Shown here: positions 7,737-15,333 of the stretch, piece after piece
Layout: each line of letters begins with the position of its first letter
Numbering within the stretch: position 1 is the stretch's first letter
Assembly (NCBI RefSeq): GCF_014705715.1
Contig: NZ_JACXLC010000001.1
Coordinates: 664,457-728,456, forward strand
Source of the DNA: Erythrobacter rubeus
GTDB lineage: Bacteria > Pseudomonadota > Alphaproteobacteria > Sphingomonadales > Sphingomonadaceae
Reading direction: 5' to 3'
DNA: 64,000 nucleotides
The notes under the pieces: generated by a model
Database searches by the model: none
The model's input: the letters and a program-made list of their open reading frames with translations, nothing else
What the model was told of the DNA's origin: nothing
Program-made: the position numbers and the translations under genes

Positions 7737-8603
7737 TTACCACCCCCCGGAGGCGCCGCCGCCTCCGAATGATCCGCCGCCGCCAAAGCCGCCCCCTCCG
7801 AAACCGCCGCCGAAGCCGCCACCACCACCGCGTCCGCCGCTCATCGCGCCGCGCGCAATGGCGCTTCCGATTTCCCAAAGGATGATGTCACCAGCCGTGT
7901 CCTTCCAGTCGCGGTCCCGGCCTCGGCCCCGGTCTCCCCACGGGCCTTTGCCCTTGGAGCGGTATTTGCGCCGACGCCGCCGTCCGCGCAGCAGCGGCAG
8001 GACGAAAAAGAAGAACATGAAGCCGAGCCACATCAGCGCGCCAATCGGAAAGCCGCCATCGCGCGAACTGCTGGTGCGCTGCTCGCTCGCCTGTTGCGCG
8101 ACCCGCGCGGCCTCGTCCGGTGGGAGCACCAGCTGCGCGGCTATCGCATCCGTCCCTGCAACAATGCCGCCGGGATAATCGCCATCGCGGAAACGTGGCA
8201 GGATTTCATTCTGAATGATGAGTGATGAGAGCGCATCCGTCAGAGTGCCTTCCAGCCCGTAACCAACCTCGATGCGAACCTTTCGCTCGTTCGGGGCAAC
8301 CAGCAGTAGAGCCCCGTCATTGCGTTCTGCGTCGCCCACTCCCCATTGCCGGCCCAGCTGATAGCCATAATCGGAGATATCGTACCCTTGTAAATCCGGA
8401 ACCGTCGCAACGACCAGTTGACGCTGGGACTGGGTTTCAAGCGCCTCTAGCTTCTGGACAAGTTGCGCCTCCACATCCGCGGGAATGATGTCCGCATTGT
8501 CGACGACGCGCCCTGTCAGTGGCGGGAATTCAGGCTGCGCGGCGAGCGGGGTCGCCAATAACGCCCCCGCCGCTGCGAGTATGAGGAAAAATTGTCGGAA
8601 CAC
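7737..8603 (-). CDS. TPM domain protein with signal peptide and glycine-rich tail (YgcG-like)
   Basis: A 288-residue exported protein. A signal peptide (about residues 1-22, ending LAAQ) is followed by a complete TPM domain (about 30-150: PPLTGRVVDNADIIP start, QLVVATVPDLQGYDISDYGYQLGRQWGVG centre). Next come a transmembrane helix near 186-206, a basic patch RGRRRRRKYR, and a C-terminal run of GGGG/FGGG repeats that ends the protein. This is the YgcG/BA14K-like architecture found next to LemA. The gene sits between the other TPM gene and lemA in one operon. Confidence 0.87.
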   Translation of the reverse strand: MFRQFFLILAAAGALLATPLAAQPEFPPLTGRVVDNADIIPADVEAQLVQKLEALETQSQRQLVVATVPDLQGYDISDYGYQLGRQWGVGDAERNDGALLLVAPNERKVRIEVGYGLEGTLTDALSSLIIQNEILPRFRDGDYPGGIVAGTDAIAAQLVLPPDEAARVAQQASEQRTSSSRDGGFPIGALMWLGFMFFFFVLPLLRGRRRRRKYRSKGKGPWGDRGRGRDRDWKDTAGDIILWEIGSAIARGAMSGGRGGGGGFGGGFGGGGFGGGGSFGGGGASGGW

Positions 8604-8622
8604 TGAGATCAGAACCGCGCCT

Positions 8623-9225
8623 TCAGTTCGACGTCAGGTCGAGTTCGGGAGCGGTGTCTGCACCCTCTGTGACTGCGGAATAAGGCACCAGCGGCTCTGC
8701 ACCATGGATGATGTTGGCGCCGATCGTATCCGGGAAGGTACGGATTGTCGTATTATACTTGCGAACCGCTTCGTTGTAATCGCGGATCGCGACAGCAATC
8801 CGGTTTTCCGTGCCTTCAAGCTGGCTCTGCAACGCGAGAAAGTTCTGGTTCGACTGGATTGTCGGATAAGCCTCGAAACTGGCGAGCAAACGTCCCAGTC
8901 CCTGGCTTAGCTGGCCCTGCGCGGCGGCGAGTTCCTGCATCTTCGCCGGATCGCCGAGGTCGTCGGCAGACACGTTGATCGATGTTGCCCGCGCACGCGC
9001 CTCTGTCACTTCGGTCAGGATGCCGCGCTCGTTCTCTGCTGCGCCCTGTGCAACCTCGGCAAGGTTCGGGATCAAATTGGAGCGGCGCTGGAACTGAGCT
9101 TCGACATCCGCCCACTTCGCTTTTGCCTCTTCTTCTGCGGCGGGAACGGAGTTGATTCCGCAAGCAGCCAGGGTGAGCGAGGCGGCTGCGACCATTACGC
9201 CGCGGGTCACGGTCTTCAAAAACAT
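8623..9225 (-). CDS. lemA: LemA family lipoprotein
   Basis: A 200-residue LemA protein. I place the start at 9225 because a perfect GGAGG lies 6 bases upstream. A further open stretch reaches 9297 but has no ribosome site. With this start the N-terminus is a lipoprotein signal, MFLKTVTRGVMVAAASLTLAAC, with Cys22. The helical LemA body follows, including AQFQRRSNLIPNLAEVAQGAA and NQNFLALQSQLEGTENRIAVAIRDYN. It heads the lemA-TPM-TPM operon. Lipidation would fix it to the membrane beside the TPM proteins. Confidence 0.9.
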   Translation of the reverse strand: MFLKTVTRGVMVAAASLTLAACGINSVPAAEEEAKAKWADVEAQFQRRSNLIPNLAEVAQGAAENERGILTEVTEARARATSINVSADDLGDPAKMQELAAAQGQLSQGLGRLLASFEAYPTIQSNQNFLALQSQLEGTENRIAVAIRDYNEAVRKYNTTIRTFPDTIGANIIHGAEPLVPYSAVTEGADTAPELDLTSN

Positions 9226-9398
9226 GCAATTCCTCCAGAAAGATGCCGCGACCATGGATTGGCGCGCATTAGAACCTGTATTGTCGATATAGCACACCGT
9301 CTGCTGCTTTCAAGAAGTCCACAGGTGCGCCTCCTGCGCTTGGCAGGCGTGATCGTTCCTGCATAGAATGAGCTTCCGAACTGCGAAAAGGGATCCGT

Positions 9399-9833
9399 AT
9401 GCTGTCTGAATTCAAGGAATTCATTGCCAAGGGCAATGTCATGCAACTGGCCGTCGCCGTGATCATCGGCGGGGCGTTTGCGACGATCGTGAAATCGCTG
9501 ACCGACGAGGTCATCATGCCGGTCGTGGGCGCGATTTTCGGCGATGTCGATTTCTCCGACAAGTACATCATTCTGTCGGGCGAGGACGCGATCGAAACAG
9601 GCATGTCGCTCGAGGCTGCGCGCGAGGCGGGAGCCAACGTGCTGGCATGGGGATCGTTCATCTCGGCGGTGATCAACTTCCTGATCCTCGCCTTCATCAT
9701 CTTCCTGCTGGTCCGCTACACGATGCGGGTGATGGCTCAGTTCGAGAAGAAGGAAGAAGAGGCACCTGCAGAGCCGGAGGGCCCGAGCGAAGTCGAACTG
9801 CTGATTGAAATCAGGGACGCGCTGAAGAAATAA
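9399..9833 (+). CDS. mscL: Large-conductance mechanosensitive channel MscL
   Basis: A 144-residue inner-membrane channel that opens under high membrane tension to release osmolytes. The amphipathic N-terminus [21 protein letters not shown] and TM1 with [20 protein letters not shown] are diagnostic. A periplasmic loop, TM2 (about 85-110) and a charged cytoplasmic helix (EKKEEE ... [11 protein letters not shown]) follow. Full length, no defects. The periplasmic loop is rather long. The gene is monocistronic, 100 bases before a small lipoprotein gene. Confidence 0.95.
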   Translation: MLSEFKEFIAKGNVMQLAVAVIIGGAFATIVKSLTDEVIMPVVGAIFGDVDFSDKYIILSGEDAIETGMSLEAAREAGANVLAWGSFISAVINFLILAFIIFLLVRYTMRVMAQFEKKEEEAPAEPEGPSEVELLIEIRDALKK

Positions 9834-9933
9834 GCCACAATTTCAACACGTTTCGAGAACCCGGACGGCCTTGTTTGATTGTTGGGTTAACTGCGCCCGC
9901 AGGGGGCGCATCACCACAAGGCAAGGGGAAACC

Positions 9934-10155
9934 ATGCGTAAGATTTTTGCAGCAACAGCAGCCGCCACCGCTTTGACACTGACAGCGTGCGGCCCGGAAG
10001 CGCCGAACGAACAGCGTTCGGACATGCTCGAAGACAAGGCAGATGCAGTCGACGATATGGCTGAAGATGCGCCGACCGAAGCACAGGAAGACGTGATCGA
10101 AGACAAGGCGGACGCAATCGACGAGAAAGCTGAGGAGGTCGATACCGTTGGCTGA
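9934..10155 (+). CDS. Small acidic repeat lipoprotein (73 aa)
   Basis: A 73-residue exported protein. The start at 9934 has an AGGGGAA site 6 bases upstream; open sequence further upstream has none. The signal MRKIFAATAAATALTLTAC gives Cys19 as lipidation site. The mature part is strongly acidic and has two near-identical units (MLEDKADAVDD and VIEDKADAIDE), likely forming a helix or coiled coil. No known family is recognised. It ends 38 bases before a terminator and looks like a single-gene unit, possibly a small outer-membrane-linked protein. Confidence 0.8.
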   Translation: MRKIFAATAAATALTLTACGPEAPNEQRSDMLEDKADAVDDMAEDAPTEAQEDVIEDKADAIDEKAEEVDTVG

Positions 10156-10193
10156 TTTTGGCGGCTGATTGCTACCCATCAAGATGTTGGAAG

Positions 10194-10219
10194 GGGCGGG
10201 CCATCGGGTCCGCCCTTTT
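10194..10219 (+). terminator. Rho-independent terminator after the small lipoprotein
   Basis: Stem GGGCGGGCC (10194-10202) pairs with GGTCCGCCC (10207-10215), with one G-T wobble and a 4-base loop, followed by TTTT. It separates the lipoprotein transcript from the tmRNA gene. Confidence 0.8.
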
Positions 10220-10257
10220 CATTTGGACCCGTAATGCCTATATCACTCATGTCCGTT

Positions 10258-10590
10258 TCGGCGGACTATGGCGATAAATTGCTGCGTGCAATAGGTACAA
10301 CGGACCCGGGGGCAGTACCCGGCGGCTCCACCACTTCTCCCGGTTTCGCGGGTGAAATGACGGGGCCGAACCAGGATCGACGTGGACTGAAAAGCGTAGT
10401 TTTTGCCCGGGCTGAGTAACCCGTAAAACTGTTCAATTTCATAAGTGCTAACGATAACGACGCACTCGCAATCGCTGCGTAATTTTAGGGCCTAGCGGCC
10501 CGAATTTACAAAGCTAAGCGCGGTTGGACCGACCGGGCAACAGAACGGATTCCGGGGCTCCGGGGGTAGCTAGCAACAGAAACCCCCACT
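10258..10590 (+). ncRNA. ssrA: tmRNA, circularly permuted two-piece form
   Basis: Transfer-messenger RNA for ribosome rescue, in the alphaproteobacterial permuted order. The acceptor piece comes first: a T-arm-like CCGGGGGCAGTACCCGG and the acceptor end GGCTCCACCA, with the encoded CCA at 10331-10333. A removed spacer of about 28 bases follows. The coding piece starts at 10362 with GGGGCCGAACCAGGATCGAC, the usual tmRNA 5-prime signature. The tag frame at 10447-10482 reads ANDNDALAIAA then TAA, a typical ANDN...AA degradation tag. Candidate pseudoknot stems follow, including GGGGG at 10562 with CCCCC at 10583. Outer ends are approximate. SmpB and ClpXP would be the partners and lie outside the window. 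Confidence 0.93.
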
Positions 10591-10616
10591 TCAGCTGAAG
10601 TTGAGAGGTCGCAGCT

Positions 10617-11330
10617 ATGAAGTTCTCCTGGAGATTGTCCGCAGCCGTTTTTTGTGGAGGTGCCGTCCTGGGCACTCCAACATCCGCTGAAACCTATCAG
10701 GAATATCTGATGCGTCTCCGCGATGTATGCGCGGCAGATTGCATGCAACCTCGCGAATTTCAGCGGATCGCGCGCAAACGCGATGCAGGCGAAGCTGCGG
10801 ACATGGCCCTGATCATGGATGTCGCCGCCGTGAGACAGATCGGCGACAAGTACGAACTGCTCAGCATTGATCTGCGATATACGTCGCTGGAGACGCGGGC
10901 TATCCTTGACTCCGCCGGAATAGACATTTCGGGTCGCGGCGACATTGGTGGTGGGTCGGGCGGCAGGCGCGGCGGCACCAATCCCAATCTCATCGTCGTG
11001 CAGCTGGATGAGCAAGCCTTCTCCGACATACTGAACGTGACGCAGCCCCTGGTTCAGGGAGAAATACGGCCCGAGGACGGTGCAGGTATCGTTGTCGAGG
11101 GAACACGAGAAAAAGAGCTGGTCCGACCATCCCTGGAGGCGCTCAGGACCTATTTCCGCAATCGCCGCGTGGTAGTTCGGGGCAAGCCGAAGCTCGACGT
11201 AGCGCTTGTCGGTGCACGCCGCGATTTCAGGCGCAAGCAGGTCACGCTGATGGTCGACAATGCCGACGATATCGTCCTGCTGCCGCGTTACAACGAAGAT
11301 GGCGAACCGGTTTTGAGCGGCCCCGACTGA
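10617..11330 (+). CDS. Secreted protein of unknown function
   Basis: A 237-residue protein with a clear signal peptide (about residues 1-24, ending TPTSA) and no membrane helix afterwards, so probably periplasmic. The mature part starts ETYQEYLMRLRDVCAADC with a close Cys pair. A flexible glycine/arginine stretch (GRGDIGGGSGGRRGG) lies near residues 101-116, and a folded C-terminal part ends with DFRRKQVTLMVDNADDIVLLPRY. A GAGG ribosome site lies about 8 bases before the ATG. It follows the tmRNA on the same strand. I do not recognise a family. Confidence 0.75.
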   Translation: MKFSWRLSAAVFCGGAVLGTPTSAETYQEYLMRLRDVCAADCMQPREFQRIARKRDAGEAADMALIMDVAAVRQIGDKYELLSIDLRYTSLETRAILDSAGIDISGRGDIGGGSGGRRGGTNPNLIVVQLDEQAFSDILNVTQPLVQGEIRPEDGAGIVVEGTREKELVRPSLEALRTYFRNRRVVVRGKPKLDVALVGARRDFRRKQVTLMVDNADDIVLLPRYNEDGEPVLSGPD

Positions 11331-11336
11331 TTGGCG

Positions 11337-11618
11337 TCAATCAGCTTCTTCTGAGCGATCACTCAGACTTTTATGAGCTTGAAGCTGACTGTTTAGAGCG
11401 GCCAGCTCCTTCTTGGCCCTGAGCGAGTCGAGAATGGCCGCCCCGGCAAGGAACACCGCACCGGTAGCCGCCAGGAACAACAGCTGTCCGCCGGTGCCGG
11501 GATACTCTGTCAGATAAGCCGATCCGCGTGCTGTCGCACCGAGTGCGAGCGCATAGATGATCACGAAGGCTTCGAACCTGTTCTTGATTACAAAAAGCCT
11601 TGCGATCTTTCGCAGCAT
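11337..11618 (-). CDS. Small membrane protein, two predicted helices
   Basis: A 93-residue protein from the ATG at 11618, which has GAGGAAGGAA just upstream. A TTG at 11639 would add seven residues (MAEEGTR) but has no ribosome site. Hydrophobic helices lie near residues 15-30 (AFVIIYALALGATARGSAYL) and 43-63 (LLFLAATGAVFLAGAAIL), and the C-terminal tail is charged and helical (LRAKKELAALNSQLQAHK). It is likely an inner-membrane protein. It is convergent with the secreted protein. No family recognised. Confidence 0.7.
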   Translation of the reverse strand: MLRKIARLFVIKNRFEAFVIIYALALGATARGSAYLTEYPGTGGQLLFLAATGAVFLAGAAILDSLRAKKELAALNSQLQAHKSLSDRSEEAD

Positions 11619-11742
11619 GCGCGTTCCTTCCTCGGCCAAAGGCCAGAAGCAACCAGACCATTGGGGGCCGCCGAATTGGCCAGGGGCGGCCGGTTAACTT
11701 GGAATTTACCTTAAGCGCGCGCGCCAAGTGCTTGCAAACGCG

Positions 11743-12996
11743 TTAACCAAGTTCCCGAACATCGAGTGCGGCGAGCAGTGCTGCACGCGCGGCGACGACG
11801 GTTTTTGCCAGCGTTTCCGAACCGATATCCGCAGGATCGATCTGCTCGGGATAGTTTGCGGCAATCGTCTTTTCGAGCAGGTCTGCCTTGGCTTCATCCA
11901 GCAGGAAACGCTGATCCACCGTGGCTGGGTCGCAGACTACGCGCAAACGCAGGCACGCGGGGCCGCCGCCATTGGCCATGCTTTGCCGGACATCGACAGG
12001 CACGACATGCTTGATCGGTCCATTCCCTGCCATCATCCGCTCGCAATAGGCCCACACGCTGGCGCTTTCGCGGCATTCCTCGGGAACGATCAGAGCCATG
12101 GTGCCATCTGGCTGCGTGACCAGCTGCGCGTTGAAGAGGTAAGTGCGGATCGCCTCTTTCAGGCTCACCGCATCCGCTGGCACCTCAACCACTTCAAGTG
12201 CCGGAAAAGCCGTCTGGATCGCTGTGTAGGCGCCCGCCTGATCGGCAAAAGCCTCTGCATGGCTGAAGAGCACACGCTCATTCGCGACAGAGACCACATC
12301 GTTATGGAACGCGCCTGCTTCGATCGCAGCGGGATTCTGTTCTATGAAAACGCATTTCGCCGGGTCGAGCCCGTGGCGGCGGGCAACAAGACGGCTGGCC
12401 TGTTCGTGTTGGCGCGCAGGAAAGCGGCCACCGGGCCGGCCGTAGACGAACACCTCGACACCGGCGCTGCCGTGCCCTTCGCAAAACCGCATGTGGTTGG
12501 CCGCGCCTTCATCGCCGAAGGTGATCGGAGCGATGTCATGTATGGCGAAGTGGTCGCGGTTGCCGAACACCACCTCCAGCATGCGCTTCGTATCGGGCCA
12601 TTCCTGCGCGCGGTGCAGCATCGTGACGAGGTTGGCGGGCGTCAGGTGGCACTTGCCATCGGCGGTATCGGGCGCGGGTGAGACGGTCGCTGCATTGGCG
12701 GTCCACATCGAAGACGCAGACCACGGCGCGGCGCGAAGCGCGGGCGCTTCGGTTCCGTCATAAGCGAGCGTCTTCGCAAGTGCGGTGTTGGGGCGGGGCA
12801 GCGGCAGCAGGAAACCCTGCACGCCCAGCCGCGCGAGATTGCCGCGCATCTTCTCCACACCTTGCAAAGCAGCGGCGCGCGGGAAAGACGGATCGCCTTT
12901 GTGACTGGCGCTGGCGATATTGCCGAGGCTGAGGCCCGCATAATTATGGCTCGGCCCGACAATGCCATCGAAATTGATCTCGACCAGGTTGCTCAA
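11743..12996 (-). CDS. astB: N-succinylarginine dihydrolase
   Basis: A 417-residue enzyme of the arginine succinyltransferase pathway. It converts N2-succinylarginine to N2-succinylornithine, ammonia and CO2. The N-terminus LVEINFDGIVGPSHNYAGLSLGN is diagnostic. GAFHNDVVSVAN carries the catalytic His and NGGGPACLRLRV carries the nucleophilic Cys of this guanidine-modifying fold. Length is normal for AstB. Its ATG overlaps the astA stop by four bases. It is the last gene of the run M20 peptidase - astA - astB; astC, astD and astE are not in this window. Confidence 0.95.
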   Translation of the reverse strand: MSNLVEINFDGIVGPSHNYAGLSLGNIASASHKGDPSFPRAAALQGVEKMRGNLARLGVQGFLLPLPRPNTALAKTLAYDGTEAPALRAAPWSASSMWTANAATVSPAPDTADGKCHLTPANLVTMLHRAQEWPDTKRMLEVVFGNRDHFAIHDIAPITFGDEGAANHMRFCEGHGSAGVEVFVYGRPGGRFPARQHEQASRLVARRHGLDPAKCVFIEQNPAAIEAGAFHNDVVSVANERVLFSHAEAFADQAGAYTAIQTAFPALEVVEVPADAVSLKEAIRTYLFNAQLVTQPDGTMALIVPEECRESASVWAYCERMMAGNGPIKHVVPVDVRQSMANGGGPACLRLRVVCDPATVDQRFLLDEAKADLLEKTIAANYPEQIDPADIGSETLAKTVVAARAALLAALDVRELG

Positions 12997-14009
12997 CGGG
13001 CCACGCTCCAGACGGTGTCGCCTTCGCTCACGTCGAGCGCATCGGCGGCGGATGCGTCGATCGCAATCCCGCCATCGTCATCGAGCTTGCGCGCGCCGTA
13101 GCAAGCGCGGAAATTCTCCAGCCTGCCGGTGGCGAGGATGGCGCGTTCCCCTTCATCGAGGTCGACAGCGGTCACTCTGGCAGCGACGCTGTCCTTGACG
13201 CTGACAACATCGTCCGTCGCGGCGACCATGCTGGGGCCGCCATCGAAGATGTCGACATATCCATCATAGCGAAAACCTTCGTTTTCGAGCATCCGCATCG
13301 CTGCTCTGCCGGTCGGGTGAGGGACGCCGATCACGCTGCGCGCGTCTTCCGACAGCATCGAGACATAGACCGGGTGCTTCGGCATGAGATCGGCGATGAA
13401 CTGATTGCCGTTGATCGCGTTGAAATAGTCCGCTTCCTGAAAGCTCATGCCGAAGAACCGGCCTGCCACCCCGTCCCAAAAGGGCGATCCGCCGCGTTCG
13501 TCGATAATGCCGCGCAGCTCCGCCAACACGCGGTCGGCGAACCGCTTCCGGTGCATCGCGATGAACAGGTACCGGCTGCGCGCAAGCAGCAGCCCCAGCC
13601 CTCCCGCGCGTTCGTTGGGATGCAGGAACAACCCGCCCACTTCGCTTGCGCCTTCAAGATCGGTGACGAGGCTCAGCAGCTCGGCCCGCACCGTGCGATC
13701 GAGTTCCTGGCTGTACTGGGTCAGCGTGTTGAGCCGGTATGAATAGAACGGCCATTGCTGCCCGACCATCGTCATCAGCTGGCACGTCCCGGCGACTTTC
13801 TTCGTCTCAAGGTTTTCAAGGACCAGCACGAATTGTTCATCGACCAGCTTGTCCTCGGTGTTGGCGAAAGCCTCAGCAGCGCGCTCCAGCTTGCTGCCAA
13901 GCGCCTTGCGATCGGGCGGCAGGTTGGTGAATCCTCCGCCGGTCAGCTTCGCCATCTCGTAAAGATGTTCGAGATCGGAAGGGCGCGCGGCGCGCAGGCG
14001 AAAGGTCAA
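12993..14009 (-). CDS. astA: Arginine N-succinyltransferase
   Basis: A 338-residue GNAT-fold enzyme that transfers succinyl from succinyl-CoA to arginine, the first step of arginine catabolism. I place the start at the TTG at 14009, which reads LTFRLRAARPSDLEHLYEMAK and overlaps the stop of the upstream peptidase gene (TTGA). A longer open frame reaches 14240, but its extra residues are shadow sequence of the peptidase gene. Motifs include GGGFTNLPPD, GGLFLHPNERAGGLGLLLARSRYLF (acetyl-CoA-type binding loop) and FQEADYFNAINGNQFIADLMPKHP. Four-base overlap with astB on the other side. Confidence 0.93.
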   Translation of the reverse strand: MTFRLRAARPSDLEHLYEMAKLTGGGFTNLPPDRKALGSKLERAAEAFANTEDKLVDEQFVLVLENLETKKVAGTCQLMTMVGQQWPFYSYRLNTLTQYSQELDRTVRAELLSLVTDLEGASEVGGLFLHPNERAGGLGLLLARSRYLFIAMHRKRFADRVLAELRGIIDERGGSPFWDGVAGRFFGMSFQEADYFNAINGNQFIADLMPKHPVYVSMLSEDARSVIGVPHPTGRAAMRMLENEGFRYDGYVDIFDGGPSMVAATDDVVSVKDSVAARVTAVDLDEGERAILATGRLENFRACYGARKLDDDGGIAIDASAADALDVSEGDTVWSVAR

Positions 14010-15211
14010 TTCAGGTCTCCGGCAAGCGCGCCGTCGGCGAGGCGCGAAATGACAAGTGCGGAGAGCGCAGCGCGCTCTTGAAGGCTGGGGACGATCAGGA
14101 ATTCGTCCGATGAATGGATCGAGCCGCCGCGCACGCCCATCGTATCGACAACCGGCACACCGCAGGCGGCGATGTTGTTGCCATCGCAAACGCCGCCGGT
14201 GGACTTCCAGCCGATGGTCTGCCCAAGCTCCGCGCCGCATTTCTTGACCAGGTCGAACAGGGCCTGCGCCTTGTCGTCGACCGGTTTGGGAGGGCGCGTG
14301 ACGCCGCCGTGACGATGCGCCCTGATTTCATGTTCGCTCTCAATCTCGCGGAGCAAGGCATTCAGCTTGCTATCGAAATTGTCCATCGCCTCGGTCGATT
14401 TCGGGCGGATGTTGAACCGCAGCACTGCGTGATCGGGTACGACATTGTTGGGCCCGCCCCCTTCCAGCTTGGCGGGGTTTACGGTGATGTCATCGCGCTC
14501 CATCGCCTTCAGGCGCAGGATCAGATGGGCGGCGGCGACGATCGCGCTTCGGCCCTCTTCGGGATTGCGCCCGGCATGCGCGGACTTGCCGGAAATCGTG
14601 ATCGAGTAATTCCCGGTGCCGCCGCGCGCATGGGCGAGCGTGCCATCAGGCAGGGCGGCAGGTTCGTAGGTGAGCGCGGCAAGCTTTCCGCGTGCCATTT
14701 CCGCGATCAGATCGGAGCTGGCGAGCGAGCCTGTCTCCTCGTCCGAGTTGATGAGGATGTCATATCCGAGTGCGGATGATTTGCCCAATGCCTCGAATGC
14801 TTTGAGCGCATGCAGGATCACCGCGATCCCGCCCTTCATGTCGGCGACGCCGGGGCCGTTCAGTACATCGTCTTCCAGCCAGGTCTGCTGCTGGAACGGG
14901 TGATCCTTCGGGAAAACGGTGTCCATGTGGCCGGTAAACAGCACCCGGCGATTGGCGGTGGGGCGCACGCGCATGACGAGGTGCTGGCCGTTGGCTATTT
15001 CGAACTCGCTGCCATCGGCGGCGATGCCGGTGACAGGCGCGGGGTCGACCAGCTCGATCTCACCGGGCAGGACGCTGAACGCATCGGCGAGCGCGCCTGC
15101 CTGCTTTTTCAGCCCTTCGAGATTGCCTGTGCCGGTGTTGATCGCGCACCATGATTGGACGTCATCCAGCATTGCCGCTGCGTCGATCTGGTAGAGAAAT
15201 TCCGGTTTCAT
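14006..15211 (-). CDS. M20 family metallopeptidase (carboxypeptidase G2-like), first gene of the ast cluster
   Basis: A 401-residue zinc hydrolase. Likely metal ligands are the His in TGHMDTVFP, the Asp in GPGVADMKGG, the Glu pair in NSDEETGS and the His near the C-terminus in GSIHSSDEF; a dimerisation domain (SGKSAHAGRNPEEGRSA) sits between. It resembles glutamate carboxypeptidases, which cleave N-acyl-glutamates or amino acids. It is translationally coupled to astA (TTGA overlap). It may therefore act on a succinylated intermediate of the pathway, for example succinylglutamate in place of AstE; that is inference. It is divergent from malate synthase. Confidence 0.88.
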   Translation of the reverse strand: MKPEFLYQIDAAAMLDDVQSWCAINTGTGNLEGLKKQAGALADAFSVLPGEIELVDPAPVTGIAADGSEFEIANGQHLVMRVRPTANRRVLFTGHMDTVFPKDHPFQQQTWLEDDVLNGPGVADMKGGIAVILHALKAFEALGKSSALGYDILINSDEETGSLASSDLIAEMARGKLAALTYEPAALPDGTLAHARGGTGNYSITISGKSAHAGRNPEEGRSAIVAAAHLILRLKAMERDDITVNPAKLEGGGPNNVVPDHAVLRFNIRPKSTEAMDNFDSKLNALLREIESEHEIRAHRHGGVTRPPKPVDDKAQALFDLVKKCGAELGQTIGWKSTGGVCDGNNIAACGVPVVDTMGVRGGSIHSSDEFLIVPSLQERAALSALVISRLADGALAGDLN

Positions 15212-15333
15212 CGGAAACCACCCCTAGCGGCGTAAACAGACTTGTCCAAGCCGTTGCAATCCCGCTGCCATTTGGCCATATCGCGATCCGTCCTCCTCCC
15301 CAGGACCCATTCGATGGAGCCATGAGGACCATA

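Noticed and set aside
10234..10419. 61-codon open frame as a protein gene
   Set aside because: It runs through the acceptor end and 5-prime signature of the permuted tmRNA and has no ribosome site.
10588..10601. Perfect 14-base palindrome ACTTCAGCTGAAGT as terminator or operator
   Set aside because: No T-run follows; it probably belongs to the 3-prime end of the tmRNA coding piece or lies just beyond it, so I gave it no separate role.
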